NCBI RefSeq assembly: GCF_020536995.1
Contig: NC_068355.1
Location: forward strand, 73,269,187-73,333,186
Length of the DNA stretch: 64,000 bases
Source: Dreissena polymorpha
Taxonomy: Eukaryota > Mollusca > Bivalvia > Myida > Dreissenidae
Reading direction: 5' to 3'
A program made the translations under genes and the position numbers. Position 1 is the first letter of the stretch, and every line of letters starts with the position of its first letter. Shown piece by piece: positions 22,800 to 33,887 of the stretch. The notes under the pieces are model-generated. The model saw only the letters and a program-made list of their open reading frames with translations. It was not told the origin of the DNA and made no database searches.

Positions 22800-24022
22800 C
22801 CCCCCCCCCCCCCCTTCACCCGAATAAAGTGCATTTCGGCTTTTAAAAATTAAATTGTAGATCTTTACCTTAAGAAATGAACGTGCCTTTACACAGCGGC
22901 TGATCATTCAATCTAAAAATATATGTAAAATAACTAACTGGAGCATAGTTGCATAATACCATTTTAGTTGTGTATACAAACTTTCATCATGCTTGCTATA
23001 CCGTGCGTTATGCAAGTATGTCGTCGCATACAAACCCAGGTACGAGCTTTATATATTCGATTTTTTTATTCAAATAATATGAAATTAACAAATGTATGCA
23101 CAAACAATATGATTGTTTCTGACGTTTGCCCAACGATATTGTACAGTACATGTATGGTTCATAATGGTTATGTATAACGTCGACGAGACTAATTTTTAAT
23201 AAGTAAAGGCTACTCACCACTTTTGTAATAATGTAAAGCTTGCGTCTTTCGAAAGTAGTTGAATATATCACAGTATTTATGATAGCGCATCGATATGAAT
23301 GTAAATGGAAATACAAATAAACTCATGCAAAATTTTATCCTGATATAATCATAGACTCGCTATATAAATTTGTCTAATATGTATATGCAATAGAGCTAAG
23401 TACATGTATACATTGATGTTACTATACACACCGGTTTATAGTATGTACCACTTAAGGAATAGTTATTATATTTAAAAGGCTCACATATTGTTTTGTGTGT
23501 TTGAAAAATCTCATGAATTATATATAGTAACAAATAAACAATATTTTGATTTATCTTCATCAGGGTGCATAATCGACGGGGTTTCCTGGGTTTTACACAC
23601 GGAAAGAATGTTAAAACATCGTTAAGAACTTTATTTTAGCATATATCTCAAGTTATTGAAATACATTTGAAAAGATCTTTAGTGCATTAAAGACAGTTTT
23701 TCTTGCAGGTTGTGCCGATATCTTAATGTATAAGAATAAATCATTGAATACGTCTGAAATAGTTGACAGCATTTCACGTTGCGTGAAGAATAACCGTGTA
23801 CAATGAATGCAGTTTATACCGAAGTTTTTAACAAGAATAAGGCTTTACAAACGCGTTATTACTTTTTTCGAATTTCGAATGATTATTATCTATTACCAAT
23901 AATTTGTATAATTGTCTTTGTCAGGACATTATGTAAGCATTATTTTTTAATATATGATAATTAGTTCGAAATGTCATTTCACCGAATTGTAAGCAAATCC
24001 ATGTCAGTTCCCCTTATGTACG
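22800..24022. other. no recognisable gene
   Basis: Starts with a 14-base poly-C run (22801-22814), then AT-rich DNA. Frames at 22968-23177 and 23008-23316 overlap on opposite strands without support. Confidence 0.4.
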
Positions 24023-24031
24023 GTTCACAAC

Positions 24032-24342
24032 CATAGGCGCTCGATGGCAATGTTTTTTATTTTTTATTAGTTACCCGTTGTTTATAATAATGCATACACA
24101 TACTAAATTAATAAAAATCTTCCGACAAAACGTCTTGTTAAAAAAGATAGTTCGACTATGTATGTATAGATATTGTCAATATCTATGTACATAGTCGAAC
24201 TATCTTTTTTAGAAAACGTTTTGTCGGAAGATTTTTAGTAATTTAGTATGTGTGTGCATTATAATAAACAGCGGGTAACTAACAAAATAAAAAAATACAA
24301 TAAAATAAATAAATAAATAACACATTGCCATCGAGCGCTTAT
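24032..24342. mobile_element. foldback/MITE element with near full-length inverted arms and 9-bp target duplication
   Basis: Arms meet at about 24175: gatagttcgactatgtatgt and acatagtcgaactatc pair, as do ttccgacaaaacg and cgttttgtcggaag, and outer ends ggcgctcgatggcaatg and cattgccatcgagcgc. The direct repeat gttcacaac lies immediately outside both ends (24023-24031 and 24343-24351). A 9-base target duplication with long TIRs suggests a Mutator-type non-autonomous element, though family assignment is inference. A simple (aaat)n patch near 24303 interrupts one arm. Confidence 0.85.
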
Positions 24343-25009
24343 GTTCACAACTTTAAAACACAGTAACACAAAAAATATTGATCAAAATTCATTTAGCCCG
24401 ACACCGTATACTTGTTAATTCTATTTTCATTAAGTGCACTCTTAGACGGTCTCCTTCATTCACGTTGTGTAAGTTTTTGGGATATATTTTTTATCTCGTT
24501 AACCTGACTCTTGTGTGAAAACACATGTACTCGCCGTATTTTTATTCATTTGTTATTTCTTTAGGCATAAACATCCATGCCATGTTAAAGTTTGTGAGCT
24601 AAACTTGCTAAGAAATAGACAACCAAACACGACAGTGTAAAGGTTTATGTACATTTAACACAACAATTCAGGGTATGTGGCACTTCAGTGCTACCATGAC
24701 ATGTCTCAACGACAAACAGAAACACCTGGATTTCCAACTTCATCTACACCCCCACAATCCGCAACCCGCGGACCATCGACACGTTCATCCAGGTCATCGA
24801 AGCCGCGCCCACGTCTCCGTAAACAAGAACGTGACGATCTCACACCACATCCACCATGGCGACGATCAGGCGGGAGATCGCGCCCCCTGTTGTTGTTGTT
24901 CAGCTGGATGCTCGCGAAACCCGCCCACATTAAGAAATTTAGCGACCAGAACGTGGTTTCGCTGTGGTGAAAGTGCGAGTATGTATGGGTTTTTTTGTTG
25001 TTGTTTTTT

Positions 25010-25027
25010 TTTTTTTGGGGGGGGGGG
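25010..25027. repeat. poly-T/poly-G tract
   Basis: A T-run into a G-run inside the intron of the broken paralogue; length is likely unreliable. Confidence 0.7.
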
Positions 25028-25064
25028 CTGGGGTTTATCAAGTTGCGTAAAGGGCCTTACAAAT

Positions 25065-25225
25065 TGATATGCATTCCACACAGGTTAATCTGCAATGCGT
25101 AGTCTAGAGTTTCGTAAAGAAGAAACTTCAACTCAAAATTCGATACAAGCGGAAAGCGTCCTCCTTGCTCAGCCTGTGACGACATAAATGACTTATCTTG
25201 GACAACACTTGATTTACATGATGTA
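25065..25225. mobile_element. hairpin MITE, strongly degraded copy
   Basis: cacacaggttaatctgcaat, then gcggaaagcgtcctccttgc and gctcagcctgtgacgaca echo the arms of the MITE at 19743-19999. It lies in the intron of the broken paralogue and looks old. Confidence 0.5.
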
Positions 25226-25227
25226 TT

Positions 25228-25325
25228 ACAGAACAGAACAGAAAGTTTATATACGACTTAAGCATATACAGCTCATCGTCACAATAATAATATAGCAATA
25301 ATCAATACACATACATACTCATGCG
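25228..25325 (-). mobile_element. possible LINE 3' tail fragment
   Basis: Minus-strand reading ends in tataaactttctgttctgt followed by more ttctg units, a tail style seen in non-LTR elements. Short and non-coding; low confidence. Confidence 0.3.
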
Positions 25326-26413
25326 TCAAAATTTACATCCTTCTATGAAATACCGGGGTGTGTAGGCGTTTATAAAATGTCGTTGTAGACACAAAAAACA
25401 ACCATTATTTTTTATTCTTTAATAATTTTAAAAGTAATAATATGACATATATTAATATGAAATGATGACAATGCGAATTGGTAACGCCGAATGTAGTGTG
25501 AGTATGTAGTTTTCTTCATAAAAATTACGATTAAAATTTACAGTGACCAACTAGCCAATGGCCCGTTAATTTTGACCTAAGATTTTTTGAGTTTGATAAT
25601 ATATGTCTACTGTTAAAGAAGTATTAAAAGAACGAAGGTGGAAAACACCCAAGATTCTATCCCTCTAGTAAGTACGCTTTGGCTTTTTTTTCAATCCGCA
25701 TCGTTTCTCGTTCAAGCTTGCCGTGTTCCAGCTCCTCCGCCCAAAATCGGTACAGAGTCTGATGCAGCACGTTCTTGATCTCTGCTACGAAGGTCACCGT
25801 CGGGAGCAGCCGCTTCTGTGCCACGCCTTTTCTGTCGGAGGCTACATGTACGGCGAGCTTCTCAATAACTTGTATAGCTCTGGCGAGCGCTACCAGAACT
25901 TCGACAAAAGGATATTCGGCAATATTTTCGACAGCCCGGTCGACTTTGACGGATTCCCCACGGCTTTGCGTGGTCGTTGACCGGCGACGAGGAGCGGACG
26001 AAGCTGTTGAAAAAGCCGCTGGAGTGGTATATGGAGAAATTCAGACCAGTCACGAAACAGTATGCCGACGCATTAGAAAACATGCAGAAAAATGAACTGA
26101 AAAACGCCGACACTGTTCCTGTATTCGAAAAGCGACCCAATCATCAACCCGGCGCTCATCGAGGCATTTGCGCATTCTTGGCGCGCAAGGGGTATCCGGG
26201 CGGAAACGGCCTTCTGGGAGCGCGCGCCGCACGTCACTCTATTTAAAATGTTTCCTAATGAGAACACAAGTCATGTGATAAATTTTATTTGGGGAACCGG
26301 TTTGCAGGGTCATTGGTTACCGAAAATAGAGCCGATGCACGTTGCTCAGGCAAGCAAAAACGCTATAGAACAGCGGGACACGTAGGTGAAATTTACATGA
26401 AGACAAAAATTAT

Positions 26414-26655
26414 GTCATGTTCTGAGAAAACTGGGCATAATGCATGTGCGTAAAGTGTCGTCCCAGATTAGCCTGAGCAGTCTGCACAGGCTAATCAGGG
26501 ACGACACTTTCCGCTTTTATGACATTTTTCGTTTAAATGAAGTCTCTTCTTAGCAAATATCCAATTTAGGCGGAAAGTGTCGTCCCTGATTTGCCTGTGC
26601 GGACTGTGCGACACTTTATGCACATGCATTATGCCCAGTTTTCTCAGAACGCGAC
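26414..26655. mobile_element. hairpin MITE, copy
   Basis: 242 bases. Left arm gtcatgttctgagaaaactg, right end cagttttctcagaacgcgac. The right inner arm has lost part of the gcacaggctaatctgg segment relative to the 19743 copy. It lies 28 bases past the stop of the broken hydrolase paralogue. Confidence 0.85.
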
Positions 26656-26907
26656 TCAAATCTTGTCCAAGTATTTAGCACACTCACACAACTTATCTCT
26701 CGTCTGACGCTTCAATTCAATCCTTTTTACAGCGACTAATGATAAAGGAGTTGAGTATTTTGAAGCCGTATTTGTCTTAAACTTGCTGTAAAAATACCAG
26801 TAAGACCGTTTAATCATTTGTCATATTTGATTGCACTGTGTTAATTATGTTTCGGCAAATGTGTCTAAGATGGGGTTAGATTTAGATAGCTTGCGCCGAC
26901 TATTTGT

Positions 26908-27170
26908 GTCTTGTTCTGAGAAAACTGGGCTTAATGCTTGTGCGTTAAGTGCCGTCCCATATTAGCCTGTGCAGTCCGCACAGGCTAATCAGGGACGACA
27001 CTTTCCGCTTTTATGGTATTTTTAGTTTGAAGGAAGTCCCTTCTCACCGAAAATCAAGTTTAAGCGGAAAGTGTCGTCCCTGATAATGATAAGCCTGTGC
27101 GGACTGCACAGGCTAATCTGGCACGGCACTTAACGCACATGCATTATGCCCAGTTTTGTCAGAACAAGAC
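26908..27170. mobile_element. hairpin MITE, copy
   Basis: 263 bases, ends GTCTTGTTCTGAGAAAACTG and cagttttgtcagaacaagac. A small insertion (gataatgataagcc in place of gattagcc) interrupts one arm. Otherwise close to the 19743 copy. Confidence 0.9.
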
Positions 27171-27994
27171 ACATTTGGCCGCGGGAAAATCAACCTCCAA
27201 TTGATTTGAGGATATGTGTTTTTGTTATAGGCAATGCAAAAAAACAAAGTTGCTTGATCAATACAATCTTGGACATGCGCGTATGTATTTTATTTTTTTG
27301 TCTTCAACTTCCTATTTGAGATAAAAAAAATACATACTTGTTTCAATGAGCAGTTTAAATAAAGTTAAAAAAACACATGTATTCGACAGTTGTTCTGCAC
27401 CTGTTATTATTGTGCCATATGTAAATCGTTCTAGTAAACAAAAATGTGTGTACATGTATTAACGATAATAAAATCAAGATATCAATTGTTGTTAATAAAT
27501 AATCATAACGAAACGTTTATCACAAACTTGTATAATAAGTAAGAGGGAAGCATCGCTCTTATAGGCATAATAAGGAAGATGGCAATGCCATACACGATGT
27601 TAAGAATGGACATATTTCAGTTTATTTTAAGGAATACATAATTTATATAGAGTTTAAACAGTTTAGTCTCAAGTTGATGGCTTCCAAATCTCCCAAGCGA
27701 CTAAATGTTGTTCCGTTTGCGTTCGGGCCAAACTTCGCCTTGTTAATGCCTTCATAAATAGGATAACACGTGATAAAGAAAATATGTGTGTCCACATGTC
27801 GATTCCAAATACATATAGCGTCATAGTTTTCACAACACCGTAACCATTTCAGAAAGTTCCTCATCGCATACGTCATTGTACGTATGTTACCATGTCAAAA
27901 ACGTTAACATACATGTTTTTTTTGTACGTTCATACAGATCAAACAATATGTCTGTCAAAATCTACACGATTGATTAGGGACGTATGAATTTAAA
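27171..27994. other. no recognisable gene
   Basis: AT-rich; the minus-strand frame at 27643-27876 has no domain and no splice context. Confidence 0.4.
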
Positions 27995-28000
27995 TTTATT
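27995..28000 (-). promoter_or_regulatory. polyadenylation signal
   Basis: AATAAA on the minus strand about 135 bases past the stop of the gene at 28135-29028. Confidence 0.5.
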
Positions 28001-28134
28001 GACGCTCTCTAACGCTTAATCCAGGATCATTTATAAAAAATAACGTTAAATATAAAAAAGAGAATAAATTTCTGTAACATTTACATATGCTTAAAATAAA
28101 GTACGTCACGGTAAAGGAAAGGCTGCGCGTCATC

Positions 28135-29028
28135 TCATCCACTACTATACGACGAAGATGTTGAAATGGAACAAACTGATTCAGTGTCTTCCTTGTGCTC
28201 CGTTCCAACTGACGACTTCCCCTTTCTGGGCACGAACAAATGCGGAAGCGCCTTAGCGCGGAACCGGATGCCGACCGGATGCCGTGCCCGACTCGCATGC
28301 TTGCTATACATCGGGCTGAGTTGCAAGTATCCGTCCGTTTCAAACTTCGGAGGCACCAATGAAATTTCAAGATTCCTAAAGCGCGGATCTTCCACCGATT
28401 TTGTGTAAAGGTACAACGCACAGTCGTCCAGTTTACTCATCAATCTCTCGTGATCGTACAAACACTCTTTTATTAAAGAACTTTTCGTAAGTTTCGGTCT
28501 GTGTGGTTCATTTTTAGATGTTTTGTATGATGTCTTCTTGGTTGTAGAATTTGCGTGAGTGTCTTCCTTTTGGGCGTCTAAATAGAAACACAAAATATTC
28601 AAAGGCGGCGCGAGACGAGCATTTATGAAAAACGGATCCACTTCCGGTGGTTCCTCGACCGGAACTGGCATGTGATCGGTACCAAACCGAGCGACAAAGG
28701 CGTCTTTCATACGCTGGTATCCGATATCCCAACTCTCATGCCACTTCCGCCTATGTTTGAGCAAATCTATAAAGGCGTACCGGTTCTTGTTGTATGAAGA
28801 ACGAAAACGGCGCATTTGATCGTTAATGTACTTTGTCTGCACGTCTAACATGCTCTCTTGCATAGTATTGTCGTAAAGCAGGACGCGCGACAGTTTAGTT
28901 TTCGGCAGGACGCTCTTGTTTCCTTTCGGATAGTGCGGGGCAATTGTCGGCGGTTTGTGGAGGTACGCGGTTTTGCCGCGAACTTTCTTTCCAATCACTG
29001 GCAATGGCTCCACCTTCGAGAACGGCAT
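28135..29028 (-). CDS. unrecognised protein, paralogue of 32707-33402
   Basis: A single uninterrupted frame of 297 residues, basic in the middle and Ser-rich at the end (SVCSISTSSSYSSG). The start ATG (MPFSKVEPLPVIGKKV) follows an A-rich context; an acceptor-like ATTCAG lies 25 bases before it, suggesting a 5' UTR intron. Residues 24-70 hold the block KPPTIAPHY, then VLPKTKLSRVLLYDN, then ESMLDVQ. A later block around residue 213 is DPRFRNLEISLVPP. Both blocks recur in the same order in the neighbour 3.7 kb away. The central 100 residues (lysine/tyrosine-rich helical-looking stretch, KHRRKWHESWDIGYQRM) are private to this copy. No signal peptide or membrane segment is evident. I do not recognise the family; function unknown. 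The coding appearance (length, GC-richer, conserved paralogue) is strong. Confidence 0.8.
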   Translation of the reverse strand: MPFSKVEPLPVIGKKVRGKTAYLHKPPTIAPHYPKGNKSVLPKTKLSRVLLYDNTMQESMLDVQTKYINDQMRRFRSSYNKNRYAFIDLLKHRRKWHESWDIGYQRMKDAFVARFGTDHMPVPVEEPPEVDPFFINARLAPPLNILCFYLDAQKEDTHANSTTKKTSYKTSKNEPHRPKLTKSSLIKECLYDHERLMSKLDDCALYLYTKSVEDPRFRNLEISLVPPKFETDGYLQLSPMYSKHASRARHPVGIRFRAKALPHLFVPRKGKSSVGTEHKEDTESVCSISTSSSYSSG

Positions 29029-29721
29029 CTTTTTAGGATGTTAGTAACCTGAATTTTACAATATGACAATATAACATTTCAACAATCACATCTTATGTAA
29101 ATTGTTAACAGTTATAAAGAAATCATTTCGATTACGCGCTTGCGAGCATTTCGTGTTAAAACAGAATTGGTTTATGATATACTTACGCAGTTCATGGCCA
29201 TATATACGCGACACTAGTTCATGTATATCCAGTAGAAGTACGTGATCATTAAAAGAAGTGTTGCTAGCATATAGAGCTATTGATATACTTGAATCAAACC
29301 ATTTGCACATGCGTTCATATATTGTTCTACAAATCTAATATTACAAACTATACTGACTAAAGTCAATTGAACTCATGGGAACTGAAATCAATATTATGGC
29401 TTTGTTAACTTGGAATAAATATTTGCATCACTTACCTCATCATTTATTTACCCAAATTTGAATAATGGATACAAACGACATTTCGCATTAGTTAAAACGT
29501 AACACTTTCATTCGAAAACGGATCAGACTAATGTCAAAATAAAACTTAGAGATACATTTAAAATAGGCAAAAACTGCTCTGTAATAAATAACTCGAATTA
29601 AATTCGCAAGTTTTCAAAGTACTTTTAACATGTGCGTTTCTATTTTTTTTATTAGTTTAAATTATCAGTCACTTTTTTGAAGGTGCGTTTGAAACACATA
29701 TATGAAAGTTATTTCGCTATA
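29029..29721. other. 5' flank of the unknown gene, no other feature
   Basis: AT-rich; should contain a 5' UTR exon and promoter if the acceptor before 29028 is used. No motif that I can name. Confidence 0.35.
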
Positions 29722-30477
29722 CCTCAGTCACAAATAGACACCGATCACCGTCCGATCAGCGGCCGACGTATTTATCCGCTCATCGGGCTGGCGACCGGCC
29801 GATGATCGCACGGAAACCGGGCCAATCTGTAGCATCGGGCGGTTTCCGGATTAATTTTAAGTCTCACTTAAAATTTTACCCGACGTCGGGCCCGGGAAAG
29901 AATCGATCTGAGATCGAAACAAGATCGGACGATCAACGCACGATGTATCACCCGGCGATCGCCCGACATCGGATTCATTGAACGTGTATCGGCAATAGTA
30001 AAGGTACTTCCCAGAGGCATATACATCGGCCGGCGACCGTCTGATTACCGGAGGCTCTCCGCACGATGCCCGACGGACGCCCGACGATGCTCGTTATGAT
30101 ACACGTACAATGAATCCGATGGCGGGTGCACGCCGGGCGATAACCGTTCGTTGATCGTCCGATCTTTTTTTCGATCTGAACTCGATTCCTACCCGGGCCC
30201 GATGTCGGGTAAATCAAACTGTGATATAAAAAAATTAATCCGGACGCCGCCCGATGATACAAAATGACCCAATGTGCGTGCGATCATCGGCCGGCGCCCG
30301 CCCGATGAGCGGAAAAGAAAACGTCGGCCGCTGATTGGACGGTGATCGGTGTCTATTTGTGACTGAGGTTTAAAACTTTGTCACTCATCGGACGGCGGAC
30401 GGCTCCGACGTGTCCAGTCTCCCCGCTGCCTTGAGATCGGACACATCGGCTGGCGACCGGATTATTCGTGACTGAGG
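29722..30477. mobile_element. large foldback element rich in CCGAT/CGATC words
   Basis: The left end CCTCAGTCACAAATAGACAC is answered exactly by gtgtctatttgtgactgagg ending at 30368. Pairing extends well inward (gtccgatcagcggccgacg against cgtcggccgctgattggac; cgatgatcgcac against gtgcgatcatcg). The interior is a dense array of CCGAT, CGGCG and CCCGA words around AT-rich cores such as ttaattttaagtctcactta. A further half-end (gtgactgagg, ending 30477) suggests a partial duplicate terminus. No protein frame. GC content is far above the surroundings. Confidence 0.8.
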
Positions 30478-31798
30478 CATTAGACAAAACGGTTGACCCT
30501 TATGTAGTTTCAAAAAAAGCGAAAAATACACGACTGATTGTGATTGTGTTAAAGAGTTTTATTCCAACACTTATGTACACTATAAAAATCGCTGTCGGGA
30601 CGATTTCCAAATACTCGAATAACATAATGTGTAAACTCAGACGAAGGACACAGCAGATAAACAATAACTTACCATTGAGTATATTCAGGTTATACATTTT
30701 AAAGACCATAACTGCCAAAAAAGATTTTAGTTTTATACTCAAATTTCGAATGGAAACATAAATCTTGTAAAGATTTTTTTTAAATACATTCCGTAGTATA
30801 GCACACAGATGTGTATCCCGATTATTTCAATTTACGTTTAATTACAACTGTATGTTGTTTTTTTGAAGCAAATATAATAAACATAGCGCTATATAAAACA
30901 ATTTATTTATGAATTTTCAAAATTGAGAGCTTATATAGTAACATATTATAACATACGAAGCGCAAACATTCAGGATATCAAAAATAAAATATGCAATTTA
31001 TCAATGTCACACCATCTTTACCTTGTGTGTTTCCAATCCAAAGTATGTTGCAACTTTATTTGAAATTATACGAGTAAAGTTATTCATGGCAGTAGGGTTA
31101 TTTTACATCGATGACTTTCTATAGGAAGCTACTTAAGGGTATTGACTTGTATTCCAAGTCAATGAAACTGACATAAAACGCCTATGAAAGTATCCAACCG
31201 CTGTAATGAAAGGGAATTAATAATAAATCAACACATGAATGTAAGAATTTTCAATGAACCATTCAATGATTTATTCACAACTTATTTAACATCTATACTA
31301 CTTAATCAACAAGAATATGAACACGGGAGTCTGCGACCTTTATACATCATGTATCCGATCTTATCCGAATATCTGATCCGAATTGACGGTGAATTGTAAA
31401 CATACAAATTAGCTACAAAGCCGTGAATAAATAACAAATAAATGATGAATTAATGATGAATATCACCATATCGCATCCCAATATTAATTGTTAAAGACGC
31501 ATGTATCGCTGAAGTAGACTTATTTGAGAACCTCGATAATATTTTAAGCACACATAGGACTTGTAAAAACCAGCTGCTATGGCACAGCACCAGCATCGTT
31601 TTAAAAAGCTGAAAGCAATGCAAACAAGTCTAGTCTTAATTAATATAGCTAATATTAGTTTAAACATTTCATTCAAAAATGATTGTTTTAAACCGCGATC
31701 GCGATCGTTGATACATTATCGCTCGGTTGATTGTGCTCTAATCGTAAAGAGGTCAGTACACTATTCGGATTACATCTTCCTAGTTTTACCCACGTTTT
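30478..31798. other. no recognisable gene
   Basis: AT-rich. Frames at 30468-30761 and 30500-30742 overlap on opposite strands and lack support. Confidence 0.4.
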
Positions 31799-31974
31799 TT
31801 AACCCATTTATGCCTAGTGGACTCTCTCATCCTTCTAAATTGTATCAATTTATTTCCAAAATTAGGGATTTCTAGTGTATTTTTTCTATATTTAGAATAT
31901 TTCTTAGAGAAATTCATTTAAACAAACAGCGCAGACCCTGATGAGACGCCGCATAATGGGCATAAATGGGTTAA
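31799..31974. mobile_element. TTAA-flanked MITE (TTAACCCATTTATGCCTAG family)
   Basis: Starts TTAACCCATTTATGCC and ends ggcataaatgggttaa, so the ends are inverted and lie in TTAA, the target of piggyBac-type transposases. The interior contains gaccctgatgagacgccgca. A related copy is at 41811-42023. Confidence 0.85.
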
Positions 31975-32635
31975 GGACATTATTACGAATATCAACGACC
32001 TATTACACAAGTAAGACGCGATTTAATCAAGACATGATGTGAAACGGTTAAGCCACGCAAGCGTCAGGAACACGCTACGAAAGAAGACAAAGAAAGTGTG
32101 TCTTCTAAGATTGTAGCATTATAAAAAAAACAACATAAGGGTTTACATACAAAAAGCCAATGGTTATATATATATGCATTACTCTTAAAGACGATAAAGA
32201 CACCAAAATGAATGTTTCGTGCATAACAGAGACATTATAATAAGGTATGCCGTACAGAATAAGCGATAAATCTTGCATGCAACGATGTAAGCTATATATG
32301 CTACGCAATAAATCGTACAATTCACGCGATCCAATCACAAATGTATATATTATTTATCTATGCATCTTTTTTACCGTGCTTAATATATTGAAGGTATTTG
32401 TCAGACCCAGTTAATAATAAAATAATCAAAACAACACTATACAGAGAAAAGAGTATTTGCATAGAAGTACCGAAATAATCGTATATGTACATCGACACAT
32501 ATAGTGACGAAAGCGTTAAGCCGAACATGCATACATGTTTTAACATGAACAATAGCACACACGTTTTTAAATATTATCGAACATTCGCGTATGAAGCGCA
32601 GAGCGTTTGTAAAAATTATGCGAATTGTAATTTTT
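31975..32635. other. no recognisable gene
   Basis: AT-rich; minus-strand frames at 32105-32338 and 32358-32558 are hydrophobic by AT composition and have no support. Confidence 0.4.
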
Positions 32636-32641
32636 TTTATT
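32636..32641 (-). promoter_or_regulatory. polyadenylation signal
   Basis: AATAAA on the minus strand about 66 bases after the stop of the gene at 32707-33402. Confidence 0.5.
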
Positions 32642-32706
32642 TTACGAGTTTAACTGGTTTAAACATGTTTTCGCGCTGAACGTGGTCCAATGTACAAGGA
32701 TGCAGG

Positions 32707-33402
32707 CTACACTCCAGTTTGTGTTAAAGGCACAAGAATCTCGTGCAGACTCTTAAACCTTGGGTCGTCCGTAAGATTTGTATACGCGCTCGGGATTATG
32801 TCAGCTAGCACCCCGCGTTCGTCCACTGTGTGGTACACTTCCATTTTACCGTGTTTGTCCTTAACCTTGAAAATCACATGCCGCTTGTCGTCTGCTAACA
32901 CAGGAAGCTTAATGTCACTCAATGACGCGTTGCGCTCTGCTGTCACTGAAGCAGACGCCGGCGTCCCCCTTTCTTGATTCGCTCCGTTTACCGGAAACGA
33001 AAATGGACGAGCGTTATTTAGGAGCCTCGGCAACGTCACTTCCGCTGAATGTTCTTTGTCCTGTGACGAGCGTTTGTGCGCGGAGCTGGAATTCAGCAGC
33101 GACTGCATGTGTCCGTGCCTTTTCATCATGCGACTTGAGAAAGATTTCTGATTGAGATCAATTATTCGCGAAATCCGCTCCTTCTCTATTCTAATGTTAG
33201 CCAATTTTATGTCTAGCATGTGCTCCTGAGTGGCGTTATCGTAGAGAAGCACCCGGGATAGTTTCGATTTCGGCAGTATTGACCGGCGCTGGTTCCCGTA
33301 ATTCGGCGCAATGCGCGGGGGCCGGTGCATATACTTGATGTTCACTTCCTCTTTTGGCTGCTTCAGGCTGTTTCCATTCCCAGAACTCCCGGATCTCGCC
33401 AT
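32707..33402 (-). CDS. unrecognised protein, paralogue of 28135-29028
   Basis: A single frame of 231 residues from MARSGSSGNGNSLKQPKEEV. The frame is open for 11 more codons upstream (ATG at 33435), but an acceptor-like CACTTCAG lies between the two ATGs, so I choose the inner one; a 5' UTR intron is likely, as in the neighbour. Conserved blocks in order: MHRPPRIAPNYGNQ, then ILPKSKLSRVLLYDN, TQEHMLDIKLANI near residues 25-75, and DPRFKSLHEILVPL at the C-terminus. The middle differs, with a charged stretch and a segment RHVIFKVKDKHGKMEVYHTV that resembles a beta-rich module. It ends soon after the second shared block, while the neighbour continues about 70 residues. Same strand and about 3.7 kb apart, consistent with tandem duplication. 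Function unknown. Confidence 0.8.
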   Translation of the reverse strand: MARSGSSGNGNSLKQPKEEVNIKYMHRPPRIAPNYGNQRRSILPKSKLSRVLLYDNATQEHMLDIKLANIRIEKERISRIIDLNQKSFSSRMMKRHGHMQSLLNSSSAHKRSSQDKEHSAEVTLPRLLNNARPFSFPVNGANQERGTPASASVTAERNASLSDIKLPVLADDKRHVIFKVKDKHGKMEVYHTVDERGVLADIIPSAYTNLTDDPRFKSLHEILVPLTQTGV

Positions 33403-33435
33403 TTCAAGCGATCGTCTGAAGTGAAATGAAAACAT

Positions 33436-33887
33436 CCATTGAATAATTTTATCGCTCTTAAAATCACCTGTTTATGTTTCCTATAAATGTTTAGTAAGCG
33501 CTTCTTGATCTCATTTCCCCATTATATTAAACCTCATATGTAATTGGATATTTTCATAAAATTTATTGTGTAAATATCAATCGTATAGAAATTCGAACAA
33601 GGAATATCTATTTATAAAAAAGCCAATGGTTTTAGTAACGTTGCGTTCTTTTTTTTCACTCAATAGTCTCATATCCACCGCATAAAATGTTTGTTACGAA
33701 GTGCATGCATATTAAAGTACATATTAGCTTTCGTATAAACAAGTTTGTATAAGTAAGATCACAACATATGTGTTCTCACATGGCTTATTATAAATGCATT
33801 TCTTCGTCATCGAAACATATGGTATGTATGATAGGTGATCAAAAAGTAGTTTTCTTTCCACACATTCAAATAACACTGTGAAAACCA
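33436..33887. other. 5' flank of the second unknown gene
   Basis: AT-rich, nothing specific beyond the expected 5' UTR/promoter. Confidence 0.35.

Larger units (their letters stand above)
24672..26385 (+). pseudogene. broken paralogue of the TMEM53-like hydrolase
   Basis: Two exon-equivalents, 24672-24978 and 25717-26385, match the second and third exons of the gene at 16861-18661, with the intron in the same place. This points to duplication of genomic DNA, not a retrocopy. Preserved pieces include RPLLLLFSWMLAKPAHIKKF, QLLRPKSVQSLMQHVLDLCY, HAFSVGGYMYGEL (nucleophile Ser), WYMEKFRPVTKQY, YSKSDPIINP (Asp), ERAPHVTLF (His) and VINFIWGTG. The frame is broken by a one-base loss near 24880, a deletion near 24950 that removes part of the EHGFDV segment, a one-base loss near 25965 and another shift near 26115. 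Because catalytic motifs survive in alternate frames, decay is recent or some breaks are assembly errors. Confidence 0.85.

Noticed and set aside
24677-25081. Separate proteins in shadow frames around the first exon of the broken hydrolase
   Set aside because: They are out-of-frame readings of the paralogous exon; the intact copy shows which frame is real.
22334-25325. A complete LINE between the two tail-like fragments
   Set aside because: No reverse transcriptase or endonuclease reading is present; the two tails are separate short fragments.
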